Numbered from the stretch's first letter, positions 36,484-47,188 are shown. The stretch: DNA of 64,000 nt from JARBAK01 sp034472185 (GCA_034472185.1 JARBAK010000001.1:496001-560000), one strand, 5' to 3'. Notes: generated by a model from the letters alone, not told the origin. Program-made: numbers and translations.

Positions 36484-36927
36484 CTAACTAGCGCAGTTAT
36501 TTTTGTCACGTGTTTTATTTTCTGCTTTAGGTGTACATTCCCAGCGCCCTTTAATAGCAGAATCATGTGATTCACATCCTGCTTTATTATTGCAGTGTGT
36601 GGCTAGCATGTCCTGGTAATGTTTGCAAATATTAATCATGCATTCTAACATGGCCTCTGTATTATTACGTGCATGCTGGCATACCTTAGACTTTATGTTA
36701 TGGCTTGCTTCCGTTACATTATGTAAATATGCAGCGGATTCGCTCATAATGTTTTTTGTTTTATCTGATAAACATTCGTGCGTACTCATGTAGTAGTTAC
36801 ATATCTTGGCATTTTTATCTACACCACTACGCCACATCGAGAGCATGTCAAGTGTGAGATCGTGATAGGTTTGAGAGCATTGTGAGTCTCCGCATCCTTT
36901 GTAAAATTGTTGTAGTAGGAAAAACAT
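36484..36927 (-). CDS. Unknown Cys-rich helical protein
   Basis: The 147-residue product contains 11 Cys (residues 12, 17, 43, 52, 83, 96, 101, 112, 118, 131 and 145) plus many His and Met. There is no signal peptide or membrane segment. The central part (25-110) looks helical with Asn/Ala/Met content somewhat reminiscent of phasins, but the Cys content is not. GAGG lies 5 nt before the ATG, and a strong hairpin follows the stop, so it appears to be a real transcription unit. Metal binding or disulfide-linked secretion are possible; I recognise no family. Confidence 0.6.
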   Translation of the reverse strand: MFFLLQQFYKGCGDSQCSQTYHDLTLDMLSMWRSGVDKNAKICNYYMSTHECLSDKTKNIMSESAAYLHNVTEASHNIKSKVCQHARNNTEAMLECMINICKHYQDMLATHCNNKAGCESHDSAIKGRWECTPKAENKTRDKNNCAS

Positions 36928-37021
36928 AAAAACCTCATTGATTACTTCAAATAATAAATATGAACAGTGTAACTAAAGTTACTTTACTTCTACAGTTTGG
37001 TTTTAAGCAAAGGTGCACGTC

Positions 37022-37050
37022 TTTGCACTGCGTTGTATTCAGTGTATAAT
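37022..37050 (+). promoter_or_regulatory. Candidate promoter for the ABC exporter
   Basis: TATAAT at 37045-37050 is a perfect -10. TTTGCA at 37022-37027 with a 17-nt spacer is a four-of-six -35. A start near 37057 would produce a leader of about 177 nt that includes the inverted repeat at 37071-37154. Confidence 0.4.
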
Positions 37051-37070
37051 ATATTTTTGTGCAATGCAAC

Positions 37071-37154
37071 AATACTCAAACACAAATTTTTGATACCATG
37101 CAATCTCCTTTTAAAAAGCCCAATATATTGAACTTACTTGTGTGTTTGAGTATT
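37071..37154. repeat. 14-bp inverted repeat in the exporter leader
   Basis: AATACTCAAACACA (37071-37084) and TGTGTTTGAGTATT (37141-37154) are perfect inverted copies bracketing 56 nt. In RNA they could form a long-loop stem; in DNA they could be terminal repeats of an 84-bp miniature element. No target-site duplication is evident. The rest of the 306-nt gap (36928-37233) holds only the candidate promoter. Confidence 0.55.
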
Positions 37155-37233
37155 TCTGACTATCATATGGCAGTGATGGCACGTATATTGCTGGCATGAT
37201 TATTGCAAACTTTTAGATAGCGCATTATAAAAA

Positions 37234-39054
37234 ATGATCAAGCAAGAGAAGAAGTATAAACGCGAGTTTCCTACTACTGTATTACGTTTTATGGCTTTCT
37301 TTCTTTACAAGCAAAAGAAGGGTTTTGCTTGTGTTATGTTTTTTGCTATAGCGGTGATGATAGCCGGTAATGCTATAGAGCCATATATTATAGGCAGCGT
37401 GGTAGACGGCCTAGCGAATCTAGAGCGACAAAAGCATATGGTATTTGCTTTGCTGCAAGACAAATTAATTTTAATTGTGCTTTTTTGGGTCACATTAGAG
37501 GCTACATGTAGGTGTAAGGGTGTTGTATTGGGGATAGTGATGCCGCGATTCGAAGCGCGTATCCGCTTAGCAGTTTTTTCTTATATCAGTCATCACGTAC
37601 ATGGCTTTTTCACTCACAGACATGTTGGTAGTATTGCTCAACGCATAGATGACTTACCTAAAGGTATGCACTTGATTGTAGATGATATTATGACGGTTTT
37701 TATACCGCTACTTGTTTCGCTTCTTTTATCGATGATACTTTTTTATCAAGTACATCCTATGACTGCGCTAGTTTTTTTTACATGGGTAGCAATACATGGC
37801 GGGATTGTGGCTATATATTATACTAAAGCTGTTTTTTATTCCTCTAACCAAGCAGATGCACATGCGATTTTGCAAGGCAAAATCGTTGATAGTATTAGGA
37901 ACTATATCAGCGTTAAGCTCTTTAATGCCCTAAAGCATGAAGGGGAAACAGTGGCAATAGCTCAAGAAGATGTGGTGCGTAAATATAGGCAAACATTATT
38001 ATATTTTGAAAAGGTAAAGGTAATATTAGGCTTAGCGAGTTTAGGCGGAATGACAACCCTGTTCATAGTATCTGTGAAATTATGGCAGCTTAATTGTATT
38101 AGTATTGGGGATATCATTTTCTTAATGAATAGCATGGTCAGTACATCTATCACTATGTGGTTTGCTTCGGATGAGCTGAGTTATGTGTTGGCGGAGATTG
38201 GTAAATGTAAACAGGCTTTGTCTCTTGTACAAGATGCAACAGAGGCCCAGTTTTATGGGGGTATAGATTTAGTGATAAGGGGGGGGCAGATAGCGTTTAA
38301 TAATGTTACATTCTCTTATCCGGTAGGCGATAATATTTTTAGTGAGCTTTCTGTGGTTATTGCCGCTAAACAGAGAGTAGGTCTTGTGGGATTTTCTGGG
38401 AGTGGCAAAAGTACTTTTGCGGCTCTATTGATGAGGTTATACGATCCACAAAGCGGGCATATATGTATAGATGGACGGGATATCAAGGAAGTTGATATAG
38501 ACTCCCTAAGACGTAATATAGTGCTCATTCCTCAAGATCCCGTGCTCTTTCACAGGTCTATTAAAGACAATATAAGATATGGGAAACGCGATGCTACGGA
38601 TGCTGATATTATTTCTGCGGCGGAAAGGGCGCATTGTAGTGATTTTATAGAACGGTTACAGCATAGATACGATACTAATGTGGGTGAGTCTGGAGCGTTA
38701 CTTTCTGGAGGACAGCGTCAACGCATATTAATGGCGCGCGCCATTCTGAAAAATGCACCTATAGTCATAATGGATGAGGCTACATCTGCGTTAGATGCCT
38801 TTACAGAGCGTAAGATTCAGCAAAGTTTAGACTATATGGCTCAAGATAAGACGGTTTTAGTTATTGCGCATCGTCTTTCTACGTTATTGCATATGGACCG
38901 AATATTGGTTTTTCACCATGGTATTATTATAGAAGATGGGACGCATGAGTCGTTATTGAGAAGTAATGGGCACTATGCCCTTTTATGGAATACTGCTGAT
39001 AAGGGATTTTTAGGTGATGGTGCGGTATTAAAAAAGGGTGCACAACAGTCATAG
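37234..39054 (+). CDS. ABC exporter, fused membrane and ATPase domains (MsbA/ABCB type)
   Basis: The 606-residue half-transporter has six membrane helices in residues 20-330. The ATPase domain has Walker A GFSGSGKS (about 390), Q-loop IPQDPVLFHRSI, signature LSGGQRQRI, Walker B IVIMDEATSALD and the H-loop HRLSTL. Such exporters form homodimers or heterodimers and move lipids, peptides or drugs. MsbA is possible given the LPS export genes in this window, but sequence alone does not fix the substrate. It is monocistronic, with an unusual leader carrying an inverted repeat. Confidence 0.88.
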   Translation: MIKQEKKYKREFPTTVLRFMAFFLYKQKKGFACVMFFAIAVMIAGNAIEPYIIGSVVDGLANLERQKHMVFALLQDKLILIVLFWVTLEATCRCKGVVLGIVMPRFEARIRLAVFSYISHHVHGFFTHRHVGSIAQRIDDLPKGMHLIVDDIMTVFIPLLVSLLLSMILFYQVHPMTALVFFTWVAIHGGIVAIYYTKAVFYSSNQADAHAILQGKIVDSIRNYISVKLFNALKHEGETVAIAQEDVVRKYRQTLLYFEKVKVILGLASLGGMTTLFIVSVKLWQLNCISIGDIIFLMNSMVSTSITMWFASDELSYVLAEIGKCKQALSLVQDATEAQFYGGIDLVIRGGQIAFNNVTFSYPVGDNIFSELSVVIAAKQRVGLVGFSGSGKSTFAALLMRLYDPQSGHICIDGRDIKEVDIDSLRRNIVLIPQDPVLFHRSIKDNIRYGKRDATDADIISAAERAHCSDFIERLQHRYDTNVGESGALLSGGQRQRILMARAILKNAPIVIMDEATSALDAFTERKIQQSLDYMAQDKTVLVIAHRLSTLLHMDRILVFHHGIIIEDGTHESLLRSNGHYALLWNTADKGFLGDGAVLKKGAQQS

Positions 39055-39067
39055 AGGAACCTTGTGT

Positions 39068-39089
39068 GATGAGCTAAATCATCCTTTTT
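39068..39089 (+). terminator. Weak candidate terminator after the ABC exporter
   Basis: GATGA (39068-39072) pairs with TCATC (39079-39083) across a 6-nt loop and is followed by CTTTTT. The five-base stem is short, so this is a weak candidate, placed 13 nt past the exporter stop. Confidence 0.3.
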
Positions 39090-39240
39090 AACACAAAGGG
39101 GCGAGGGTGTTATAGAGCCGCTACAAATTATGAGGAAAATGTTTACTAACGCGTTATATCTAGGTTGTTTGGCGATGAGTAGACCAGGATATATGCGTTA
39201 TCCTGTGTTAGCATTGTAGTAGAATAGCGCTATCACATAC

Positions 39241-40746
39241 TTAATTATATATCTCTTGCTGTGGTGGTTTTTTTGCTATTACATAATAAAGTATAAAAGC
39301 TATACCTAGTGATATAAACCATGCGTAGTCATACAGATTAATCAGGCAAGTAGGAACTATTTGCGCGTTCAATATTCCGGTTTTCACTAAGAAACCCGGA
39401 ATATTAGGTAGGGTAGCAATGAAAAATACTATAAAAGCTTGTACATGCCATCCATGACGATATGTATATATGCCGTTAGATGCGAATAGATCATAAAGAT
39501 TTAATTTCGTTCTTCTTAACACATAGTAATCGCATAACATTATTCCTCCTACCGCCCCTAAAAGAGATGAATAGGCCAATAACCATTTAAAAATATAACC
39601 TTGAGGATCCGCCATTAATTTCCAAGGGCACATAAGTACACCTATGATTCCCGTGAGATAACATCCCTTTCTAAAACTAATTTTGGTAGGCCATAGATTG
39701 GAGAAATCATTAGCGGGCGATATGACATTGGCCATTATATTACAGCACGCGGTAGCTAGTCCTATACTGAACATAGCAAAAGCTGCTACAGCGGTGTTTT
39801 GCAATTCTCCAAAGAGTGCTACTGGATCCCATATGGGTTTGCCGAATATCAAAATAGTGGCGCTTGTAATAAAGATTCCTACAAATGCGTAAAATGTCAT
39901 AGTGACGGGCAGCCCTATTATTTGCCCTACTATTTGATCTTTTTGAGAACGAGCGAATCGTGTAAAATCGGTAATATTGAGGGCTAATGTAGCCCAGAAT
40001 CCGATAATGCCCGTTAAACTTGGCCAAAAAATATCCCATATAGAAATATGGATGTCTTGGTTGAGTAGGTATGAGGCAGCCAAAATGCTATGGGGCGAAT
40101 ATCCCTTTATACATACCCACCCTAATAGTAGCGCACCTACCAATATAAGTAATGGCGCAGCGCATGCAGCTAGCTTTTTTACCGTTTGCATACCATGATG
40201 AATCATCAACATTTGTATGCTCCAGAAGGCTGTAAAACAGCATAATTGCGAGACATTTAGTGCGATAGGCTCTCCTAAATAAGCGGTAGCTTTAAAAGCG
40301 GGGCATATAACTGCCAGCAATTGGTAAATAGCACTGCCTCCTATCCACGTTTGAATACCGAACCAACCACAAGCAACAAGCGCCCTTAAAAGAGAGGCGA
40401 TTCGCGCCCCTTCCGTTCCAAAACAGGCACGCAAGAAGACTGGAAAGGGTATGCCGTATTTTGTACCTGCGTGTCCTATCATAATCATTGGGATTGCGAC
40501 TATTATATTGCCTAGCAGAATAGTAAGAAGCGCTTGCCACCAATTCATGCCGCTGCTTATTAGTCCGGCACCAAGCATATATGTTGGTATTTGAACGGAT
40601 AAGCTGACCCATAGAGCGATGATGTGATATTTATTCCAGTCCCGCTGTTTAAGGGTCGTTGCGGCTAAATCTTTATTCCATAGCTTGCTGTCTAAAGGAG
40701 TGGTCACGAGTTCTTGTAATCCGTGGACGGTCCTTACACGCTTCAT
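39241..40746 (-). CDS. NCS1-family nucleobase/allantoin:cation symporter
   Basis: The 501-residue protein has about 12 membrane helices. NCS1 features include LWNKDLAATTLKQRDWN at the N-terminus, IGHAGTKYGIPFPVFLRACFG (helix 3 region), ACGWFGIQTWIGG and ALNITDFTRFARSQ. Relatives (Mhp1, PucI, CodB) import hydantoins, allantoin, uracil or cytosine with Na+ or H+. For an intracellular bacterium this would be a route to host nucleobases. The exact substrate is not readable. It converges with the ABC exporter, 186 nt apart. Confidence 0.9.
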   Translation of the reverse strand: MKRVRTVHGLQELVTTPLDSKLWNKDLAATTLKQRDWNKYHIIALWVSLSVQIPTYMLGAGLISSGMNWWQALLTILLGNIIVAIPMIMIGHAGTKYGIPFPVFLRACFGTEGARIASLLRALVACGWFGIQTWIGGSAIYQLLAVICPAFKATAYLGEPIALNVSQLCCFTAFWSIQMLMIHHGMQTVKKLAACAAPLLILVGALLLGWVCIKGYSPHSILAASYLLNQDIHISIWDIFWPSLTGIIGFWATLALNITDFTRFARSQKDQIVGQIIGLPVTMTFYAFVGIFITSATILIFGKPIWDPVALFGELQNTAVAAFAMFSIGLATACCNIMANVISPANDFSNLWPTKISFRKGCYLTGIIGVLMCPWKLMADPQGYIFKWLLAYSSLLGAVGGIMLCDYYVLRRTKLNLYDLFASNGIYTYRHGWHVQAFIVFFIATLPNIPGFLVKTGILNAQIVPTCLINLYDYAWFISLGIAFILYYVIAKKPPQQEIYN

Positions 40747-40991
40747 GATGAGTTTGCCAAATGAATGATGAATATGTCGATTATATCTGTGAGTACTGAG
40801 ATTGCTTCGCGTTTATTTATAGGAAGAATGCCGATGATATCAATATATTTTTTATAATATAGTTTTTGTGAGTAGTGTTATCTGCATATATAGTAGAAGC
40901 AATAAATATTGCAGCAGAGACGAAAGGAGCTACACTAAAGGACCTTCTAGTGTCGGAATATTCAGCGGTATATCTAAAGATAGAGGTGGAA

Positions 40992-41342
40992 ATGGTAACA
41001 TTTGATAATAAATACCTAACTTGGGTGGCTGTGTTAATATTATGCTATCTACTATACGGCACTTTACGAAGTGTTGGGCACAGTATAAACCACGGTCCTT
41101 ATTATGGGGATAGGGCAGTTATTACTGTTGATCTTGATCCGCATAAGCCAGTGGAGCAGTACTCGATGACGGAACGCTTATTTTACTACTTATATCGAGG
41201 CGAGATAGAGCTAGCGCGCCAAAAATCAGCGATCCGAGAGAGAGCGGTAGAAGCGCGTGAGCATCAAACTCTCAAAGTTCTAGATGAAGATATGGGAGAA
41301 AGTTGTACTACACAACAATGTGAGCTAGAGAGGACTCAATAA
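40992..41342 (+). CDS. Unknown small membrane-anchored protein
   Basis: Starting at ATG 40992, which has AGAGGTGG just upstream, the product is 116 residues. It has one N-terminal membrane helix (LTWVAVLILCYLLYGTL, about residues 8-24) followed by a charged, helical tail (residues 60-116) with a CTTQQC pair near the end. The frame is open further upstream to a GTG at 40875, but that sequence has no ribosome binding site. I recognise no family. It is flanked by the divergent NCS1 gene and the convergent ispA. Confidence 0.55.
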   Translation: MVTFDNKYLTWVAVLILCYLLYGTLRSVGHSINHGPYYGDRAVITVDLDPHKPVEQYSMTERLFYYLYRGEIELARQKSAIRERAVEAREHQTLKVLDEDMGESCTTQQCELERTQ

Positions 41343-41363
41343 GGATAGTGTTTAAGCGGCGTG

Positions 41364-42347
41364 TTATGATGGTTGCAGCATCATACTGAGCAAGCTGCGT
41401 AAATTGGTAGTAGCGCCAGGTAAAGTGTTGAGAATAACGTTTAGCTGTTCAACTATATGGTTTATCACTTCCTGTATATCTTGGGAAGAGTCCTTAAAAT
41501 AGCTTACTAAACTTAATCGCATAGCTTCATTGCGGGATAAGGGTGAGTTGTTATCTTTGAGATCATCTAAAGCTTGGAAGAGAGCGCCAAAAGCATATCC
41601 GTATTGGCTTGCTTGTGTACGTAATGTTTGTGATGCCCCCCCTAATATTGCTCCGCTTTCACATGCGGCGGCAAACATACAGCCAGTCTTCGCTTGCTGC
41701 ATAACTAGAAAATCTTGTAAATTTAAAGTTTCGGGCTTTGAATGCAATAAATCTACAGCTTGACCGCCACACATGCCATACGCTCCTGCTGCATGTGCAA
41801 TGATCCGTATAATCTCCAGTATATCAAGTGGGGCCACGCAGGTTGCCCATTTATTGATACTAGGATCCTTATAGATTTGTTGTTCTTGAGCTAGTGAAGT
41901 TAAAGAAGCTAAACATTCAAAAGTTAGGGTTAATAATGCATCGCCTACTAATATCGCGATTCCTTCGCCGTATTCTTTATGGCAACTAAGCTGATGTCTA
42001 CGATAATCAGCGTCATCCATTGCGGGTAAATCATCATGGACTAAAGAGGCCGCATGCACCATTTCTATGGCGGCGGCTACTGTTAATACTGATTGGGGTA
42101 AAGCTATAGTATCGAAATTTAAGTGAGTACCCTCCACGTCATATCTGGCCAGGAAGTAAAATTGTACCAGCATGAAGGCTCTGATTCTTTTAGCATGCTC
42201 TGACAACAGGGCGCTACACAAAGCTGTATGCAACGTATGGTTCTGAAAATTTGCGGAGTTGCTTGTTGTAGTAACTAAAGTCTTGATATGGCGCTCTACT
42301 TGTTTAGCTAAATCCTGTAATTGTTGACTAATATGAAGAGAGCACAT
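41364..42347 (-). CDS. ispA: Polyprenyl (farnesyl/geranyl) diphosphate synthase
   Basis: The 327-residue enzyme has the first Asp-rich motif DDLPAMDDADYRR, the CGGQAVDLL region and the second motif DDLKD. The two-residue insert in DDxxxxD is typical of short-chain IspA enzymes, which make farnesyl diphosphate from IPP and DMAPP. I chose ATG 42347, which begins two bases past the stop of the upstream coiled-coil gene. An in-frame ATG at 42395 would overlap that gene. The MEP enzymes ispG and ispH supply the substrate; miaA uses DMAPP. Confidence 0.9.
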   Translation of the reverse strand: MCSLHISQQLQDLAKQVERHIKTLVTTTSNSANFQNHTLHTALCSALLSEHAKRIRAFMLVQFYFLARYDVEGTHLNFDTIALPQSVLTVAAAIEMVHAASLVHDDLPAMDDADYRRHQLSCHKEYGEGIAILVGDALLTLTFECLASLTSLAQEQQIYKDPSINKWATCVAPLDILEIIRIIAHAAGAYGMCGGQAVDLLHSKPETLNLQDFLVMQQAKTGCMFAAACESGAILGGASQTLRTQASQYGYAFGALFQALDDLKDNNSPLSRNEAMRLSLVSYFKDSSQDIQEVINHIVEQLNVILNTLPGATTNLRSLLSMMLQPS

Positions 42348-42348
42348 G

Positions 42349-42783
42349 TTAAATTCTCTTATGATGGTGTGTATCAAGAAAAAGCGCGAATTCATTTAGC
42401 CGCTCTATTTCCTCCTTACTATGAGCAATTTCTTCTTTGAGTGTATGCTGGTCTAGCAAGTATTGGTATTTTTTCCCCTCTCTATATAGGCGTTCTATTT
42501 GCTCGCGTATTGCAACTAACTGTTGATGTACTAAGTTGATATCAGCTTCAAACATGGTTTGTAGTTTTTTATTTTCGTTGCAAAAAGCGGCGAAGTCGTA
42601 AAGGGGGATATAGGTCCTATATGTTGCTAAAGTTAGTGCTTCATTATTTAAAGTTTCCTGTAATTGCTTTAAAGATGATTCAAGCATGCTGAGTTTCTTG
42701 CGTAGCATTTGAGCACTTTTTACGACTTCATTTAGTTTTTTACCGGTAATCTTCAGTGCTCTTTTTAAAAGCTGAGTATTCAT
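42349..42783 (-). CDS. Coiled-coil protein, possibly FliJ
   Basis: The 144-residue product is almost wholly coiled coil: two long helices (about 1-55 and 72-135) with Leu/Ile heptads, rich in Lys, Glu and Gln. Size, composition and an antiparallel hairpin layout fit the flagellar export chaperone FliJ, which resembles the ATP synthase gamma subunit. FliJ proteins are poorly conserved, so this is a fold-level suggestion supported by the flagellar genes elsewhere in the window. XseB or a structural coiled coil are alternatives. ispA starts two bases after its stop. Confidence 0.5.
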   Translation of the reverse strand: MNTQLLKRALKITGKKLNEVVKSAQMLRKKLSMLESSLKQLQETLNNEALTLATYRTYIPLYDFAAFCNENKKLQTMFEADINLVHQQLVAIREQIERLYREGKKYQYLLDQHTLKEEIAHSKEEIERLNEFALFLDTHHHKRI

Positions 42784-42979
42784 GCGTTATTTATAAAATA
42801 ATATGTAGTATTGTGTTCCTAATGATACTACGCTAATCTAATTTCAATACGTGTAAAGCAGATTTGATATTTTGTTTGACAGCAACCAATTTATTTTTGG
42901 TTATTAGCCTACTATGTATTATAGTACTGGGTATAGTGGCAGTGGGAATGGCTCAACGTATAATCAAGGGTGCTGAGAT

Positions 42980-44374
42980 ATGGCGGAAATAATTGATATA
43001 AAGGGCGTGCGGAAAGCGTTGGATCCGGTTATTCAAGTCACTGTAGATCGAGGTAATCATAAAGAGTTTTTAGTGACTATGCCAAGTGCTGCGATTATGC
43101 GGGGCGTTGAAAGTGAGATTACGGAAAGAGCGACAACTTTTAAGTTGGCAGGCTTTAGAAGTGGGAAAGTACCTCTGAGTATCGTTAAGAGACAGATAGG
43201 GATGGAAGTGCTATCTAAGCATGTGGATAAACAGGCGAACCTTATATTACAGCAGATTTTAACCGATTATCATCTGACGCCTATAGTGGCGCCTAAAATT
43301 GATATTACGGATTTTAAGCCAGAAAAGGATTTGGTGCTCACGATAGTGGTGGAAGGGCTACCACAGATTCCTGCGATTAATTGGGAAGATCCTGCATTTA
43401 AGATCCAATCCTTAGAACTTGTTATTACAGAGGCCGATATGCAAGAAGGATATCGCAATGTGCTGCAGGCGTTGGCTCCTCATTATGAGAAAATGGCAGA
43501 AGAGTATGCAGCGCAAAGGGGAGATGCCGTAGTATTAGATTTTCGGGGCTATATAAAGGGCGAAGAGTTTGAAGGCAATAAGGCTAGTGCTATGCGTATA
43601 GTTATTGGAAGCGGTGAATTTATCAAGGATTTTGAGGAACAATTACTAGGAGTGAAACTTGGTGATAAAAAAGAAATTACAGTCCATTTCCCTAGTGATT
43701 ATCACGATGCTGCTTTAGCGGGCCAGGAAGTATGTTTCCATACGTCAATAGATGAGGTGCAACATCAAAATCCTGCGCCTCAAATGAGCGAAGCAGTTGT
43801 AAAGAGCATGGGCTTCGAAAATATGGAAAAATTTGATGCAATGCTGAAGCAAAGACTGACGGGAGAATTTACTTTTGTCTCAAGATTGTTGATAAAGAAA
43901 AACTTATTTGATGCTTTGGATAAATATTGTCAGGTTGATATACCGGAAATGATGGTGGAGAGTGATACGAATTTATTGTGGAAAGAACTGGAAAAAAGTG
44001 GGCGCGCAAGTACAGCAAATAAACCGGAAGAAGTGTTACGTGAAGAATTGCGTGTAATGGCGCGTAGAAGAGTAAAGCTTGGCCTTGTTTTAGCAGAGTT
44101 AGCGCGAAGCCATGATATTACAGTAAAAGAAGAAGATTTCCGAGAAGCTGTACGTGCAGAAGTAGCGCATAATAAACACAAAGAAACGGAGGTTTTGGAC
44201 TTTTATGGAAAGCAAGAGAATCTTGATAGTATTAAGGGTAGAATTTTAGAAGAAAAGATCGTGGATTTTATGATGAGCAAAGTGCCAAGTGAGAGGATCA
44301 GTATTACTTCTAAAGATTTTAAAGATCAATATGGTAATGAGTTGAAAGAATTAGCGGGAATAAATGCGACGTAA
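42980..44374 (+). CDS. tig: Trigger factor
   Basis: The 464-residue ribosome-bound chaperone has the tail-binding signature FRSGKVP (about residue 51) for L23, a central FKBP-type PPIase domain (GDAVVLDFRGYIKGEEFEG) and the helical C-terminal arms. The full frame is intact. It folds nascent chains at the ribosome exit. A 54-nt piece of its coding sequence (43760-43813) is duplicated downstream at 44583-44636. clpP/clpX, the usual neighbours, are absent. Confidence 0.95.
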   Translation: MAEIIDIKGVRKALDPVIQVTVDRGNHKEFLVTMPSAAIMRGVESEITERATTFKLAGFRSGKVPLSIVKRQIGMEVLSKHVDKQANLILQQILTDYHLTPIVAPKIDITDFKPEKDLVLTIVVEGLPQIPAINWEDPAFKIQSLELVITEADMQEGYRNVLQALAPHYEKMAEEYAAQRGDAVVLDFRGYIKGEEFEGNKASAMRIVIGSGEFIKDFEEQLLGVKLGDKKEITVHFPSDYHDAALAGQEVCFHTSIDEVQHQNPAPQMSEAVVKSMGFENMEKFDAMLKQRLTGEFTFVSRLLIKKNLFDALDKYCQVDIPEMMVESDTNLLWKELEKSGRASTANKPEEVLREELRVMARRRVKLGLVLAELARSHDITVKEEDFREAVRAEVAHNKHKETEVLDFYGKQENLDSIKGRILEEKIVDFMMSKVPSERISITSKDFKDQYGNELKELAGINAT

Positions 44375-44582
44375 GAGGAGGAGTGGGGGAGAGAGATTTA
44401 CTGCACGGGTGTGTTCCTCCATTTAGAGTTAATGGAGCTTATAAGACCCTTAGACACAATTAGTGTACTTTAAAGTGCTTAGCCCAGGATATATAACAGC
44501 ATGAGTCTATTTAATTTCTTGCTGCGATTTGGAGAGTATTTATTGATATATTGGGAAAACTTCTAGACATAAATATGGAGTA

Positions 44583-44636
44583 CAGCATCAAAATCCTGCG
44601 CTTCAAATGAGCGAAGCAGTTGTAAAGAGCATGGGC
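44583..44636 (+). pseudogene. Duplicated fragment of tig
   Basis: These 54 nt match tig positions 43760-43813 with two mismatches; 44586-44636 matches 43763-43813 with one. The similarity stops abruptly on both sides. The fragment corresponds to part of the PPIase-to-C-terminal linker and is not in a usable gene. It is a recent short duplication or a recombination scar. Confidence 0.85.
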
Positions 44637-44783
44637 AAAATATTCAAAATATATAGCGCATAAAGGAGAAGAGGGCAAAATTATGGCTAATGTGTAAGAT
44701 GGTTAAGCGTAAATGCGTGTATAGCCTGCTACTTGTAAAGGGTTGTTATATTACTCACCCCTGGTTATATATGTTGTTATAGA

Positions 44784-44811
44784 AGAGAAGCACTAAAGAG
44801 AAGCACTAAAG
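44784..44811. repeat. Short tandem repeat, 13-bp unit
   Basis: AGAGAAGCACTAA occurs twice in direct succession (44784-44796, 44797-44809), followed by AG of a third copy. It lies in the gene-poor gap. Confidence 0.8.
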
Positions 44812-45360
44812 CATGCAATAACGAGGCGCTATTAAGCCTATTGAAAAAAGTGATGAGGCCCTTATATATAACACTTACAAGAAAACCCCCTCATAGCTCC
44901 ACTAAATAAGTGCTAGCAACACGTACGAGAACTGCTCAACAAAAAACGCACGTATTTAAGATAAAATCTTTGAAACATTCACAAAACACACGATAGACAC
45001 ATATCACAAACATATCGTGAGATAAGAGAAAAGAATGACAAGCAAGCAGTGAAGACTAAGACGGCGACATCAAATCTAGAAAAACAACATATCGCATCAT
45101 ATAAACACCTGAAATTCAGGGAAAGTATGACAATACTACTGACTTCCTCGAAAGGAAATGGTAACTTTGCCTCTTTCCACATCTTATCTTAAGGATAAGA
45201 CTATGCATTAGAGAAGTGCGAAATTTAGAAAACTACTTCCAATCTCGCTCATTCAATGGTTAAAGGGAGCTTATTACAGCACTCTTCACCACAATCGTGA
45301 TACTGAAACATTTATCCTTTTAAATTTTAAATAAAAAAACAAAAGCTCCATATTTTTCAA

Positions 45361-46858
<1,498 letters not shown>

Positions 46859-46984
46859 TGATCATTTGTGCAAATGCACATACACTCAAAAAAATCGCCG
46901 TCTTATGTATTGACTGCTTGCTTTATAAATCATTCTTTACTTTTCAATGAAAGCGCGACCTGTAATGAAACAGGCGCACGGAGT

Positions 46985-47013
46985 ACTTTAAAACAAGTAT
47001 TCTAGTATGTCAA
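46985..47013 (-). promoter_or_regulatory. 16S rRNA promoter
   Basis: On the minus strand a perfect TTGACA (47008-47013) is followed after 17 nt by TAAAGT (46985-46990) and a GC-rich discriminator (CTCCGTGCGCC), the usual arrangement of stringently controlled rRNA promoters. The predicted start near 46978 leaves a leader of about 120 nt before the mature 16S 5' end. Confidence 0.7.
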
Positions 47014-47094
47014 CTGACTTTTACCGATTAATTATACAGCATATTCTGTAATTGGTAGAACGAAGAAAACATTTGCGGTATTTGTATATCATAT

Positions 47095-47116
47095 GCTATC
47101 TAATCTTGATGATAGC
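47095..47116 (+). other. Hairpin abutting tRNA-Lys(TTT)
   Basis: GCTATC (47095-47100) and GATAGC (47111-47116) form a six-pair stem with a 10-nt loop that ends exactly at the base before the tRNA. It could be a 5' leader structure for RNase P processing. Confidence 0.35.
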
Positions 47117-47188
47117 GGTCCCGTAGCTCAGTGGTAGAGCAACTGGCTTTTAATCAGTGTGTCGTGCGTTCGAATCGCGCCGGGATCG
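47117..47188 (+). tRNA. tRNA-Lys (TTT)
   Basis: A 72-nt cloverleaf has acceptor GGTCCCG/CGGGATC, anticodon stem ACTGG/TCAGT with loop CTTTTAA, and T arm GTGCGTTCGAATCGCGC. The discriminator is G and CCA is not encoded. It differs from the next tRNA-Lys at four positions, including the anticodon wobble base. Confidence 0.93.

Larger units (their letters stand above)
44375..45360. other. 986-nt gene-poor gap between tig and 16S rRNA
   Basis: No supported coding gene was found. The gap contains a duplicated tig fragment (44583-44636) and a 13-bp tandem repeat (44784-44811), and is otherwise AT-rich. The minus-strand frame at 44979-45182 encodes a hydrophobic Cys/Phe-rich sequence with no family motif. 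On the minus strand this is where a 16S-23S spacer with tRNAs would be expected; there is none. Confidence 0.6.

Noticed and set aside
44979..45182. Minus-strand open frame of 67 codons between tig and 16S
   Set aside because: No ribosome binding site, no motif and a hydrophobic AT-driven composition; no support for a gene.
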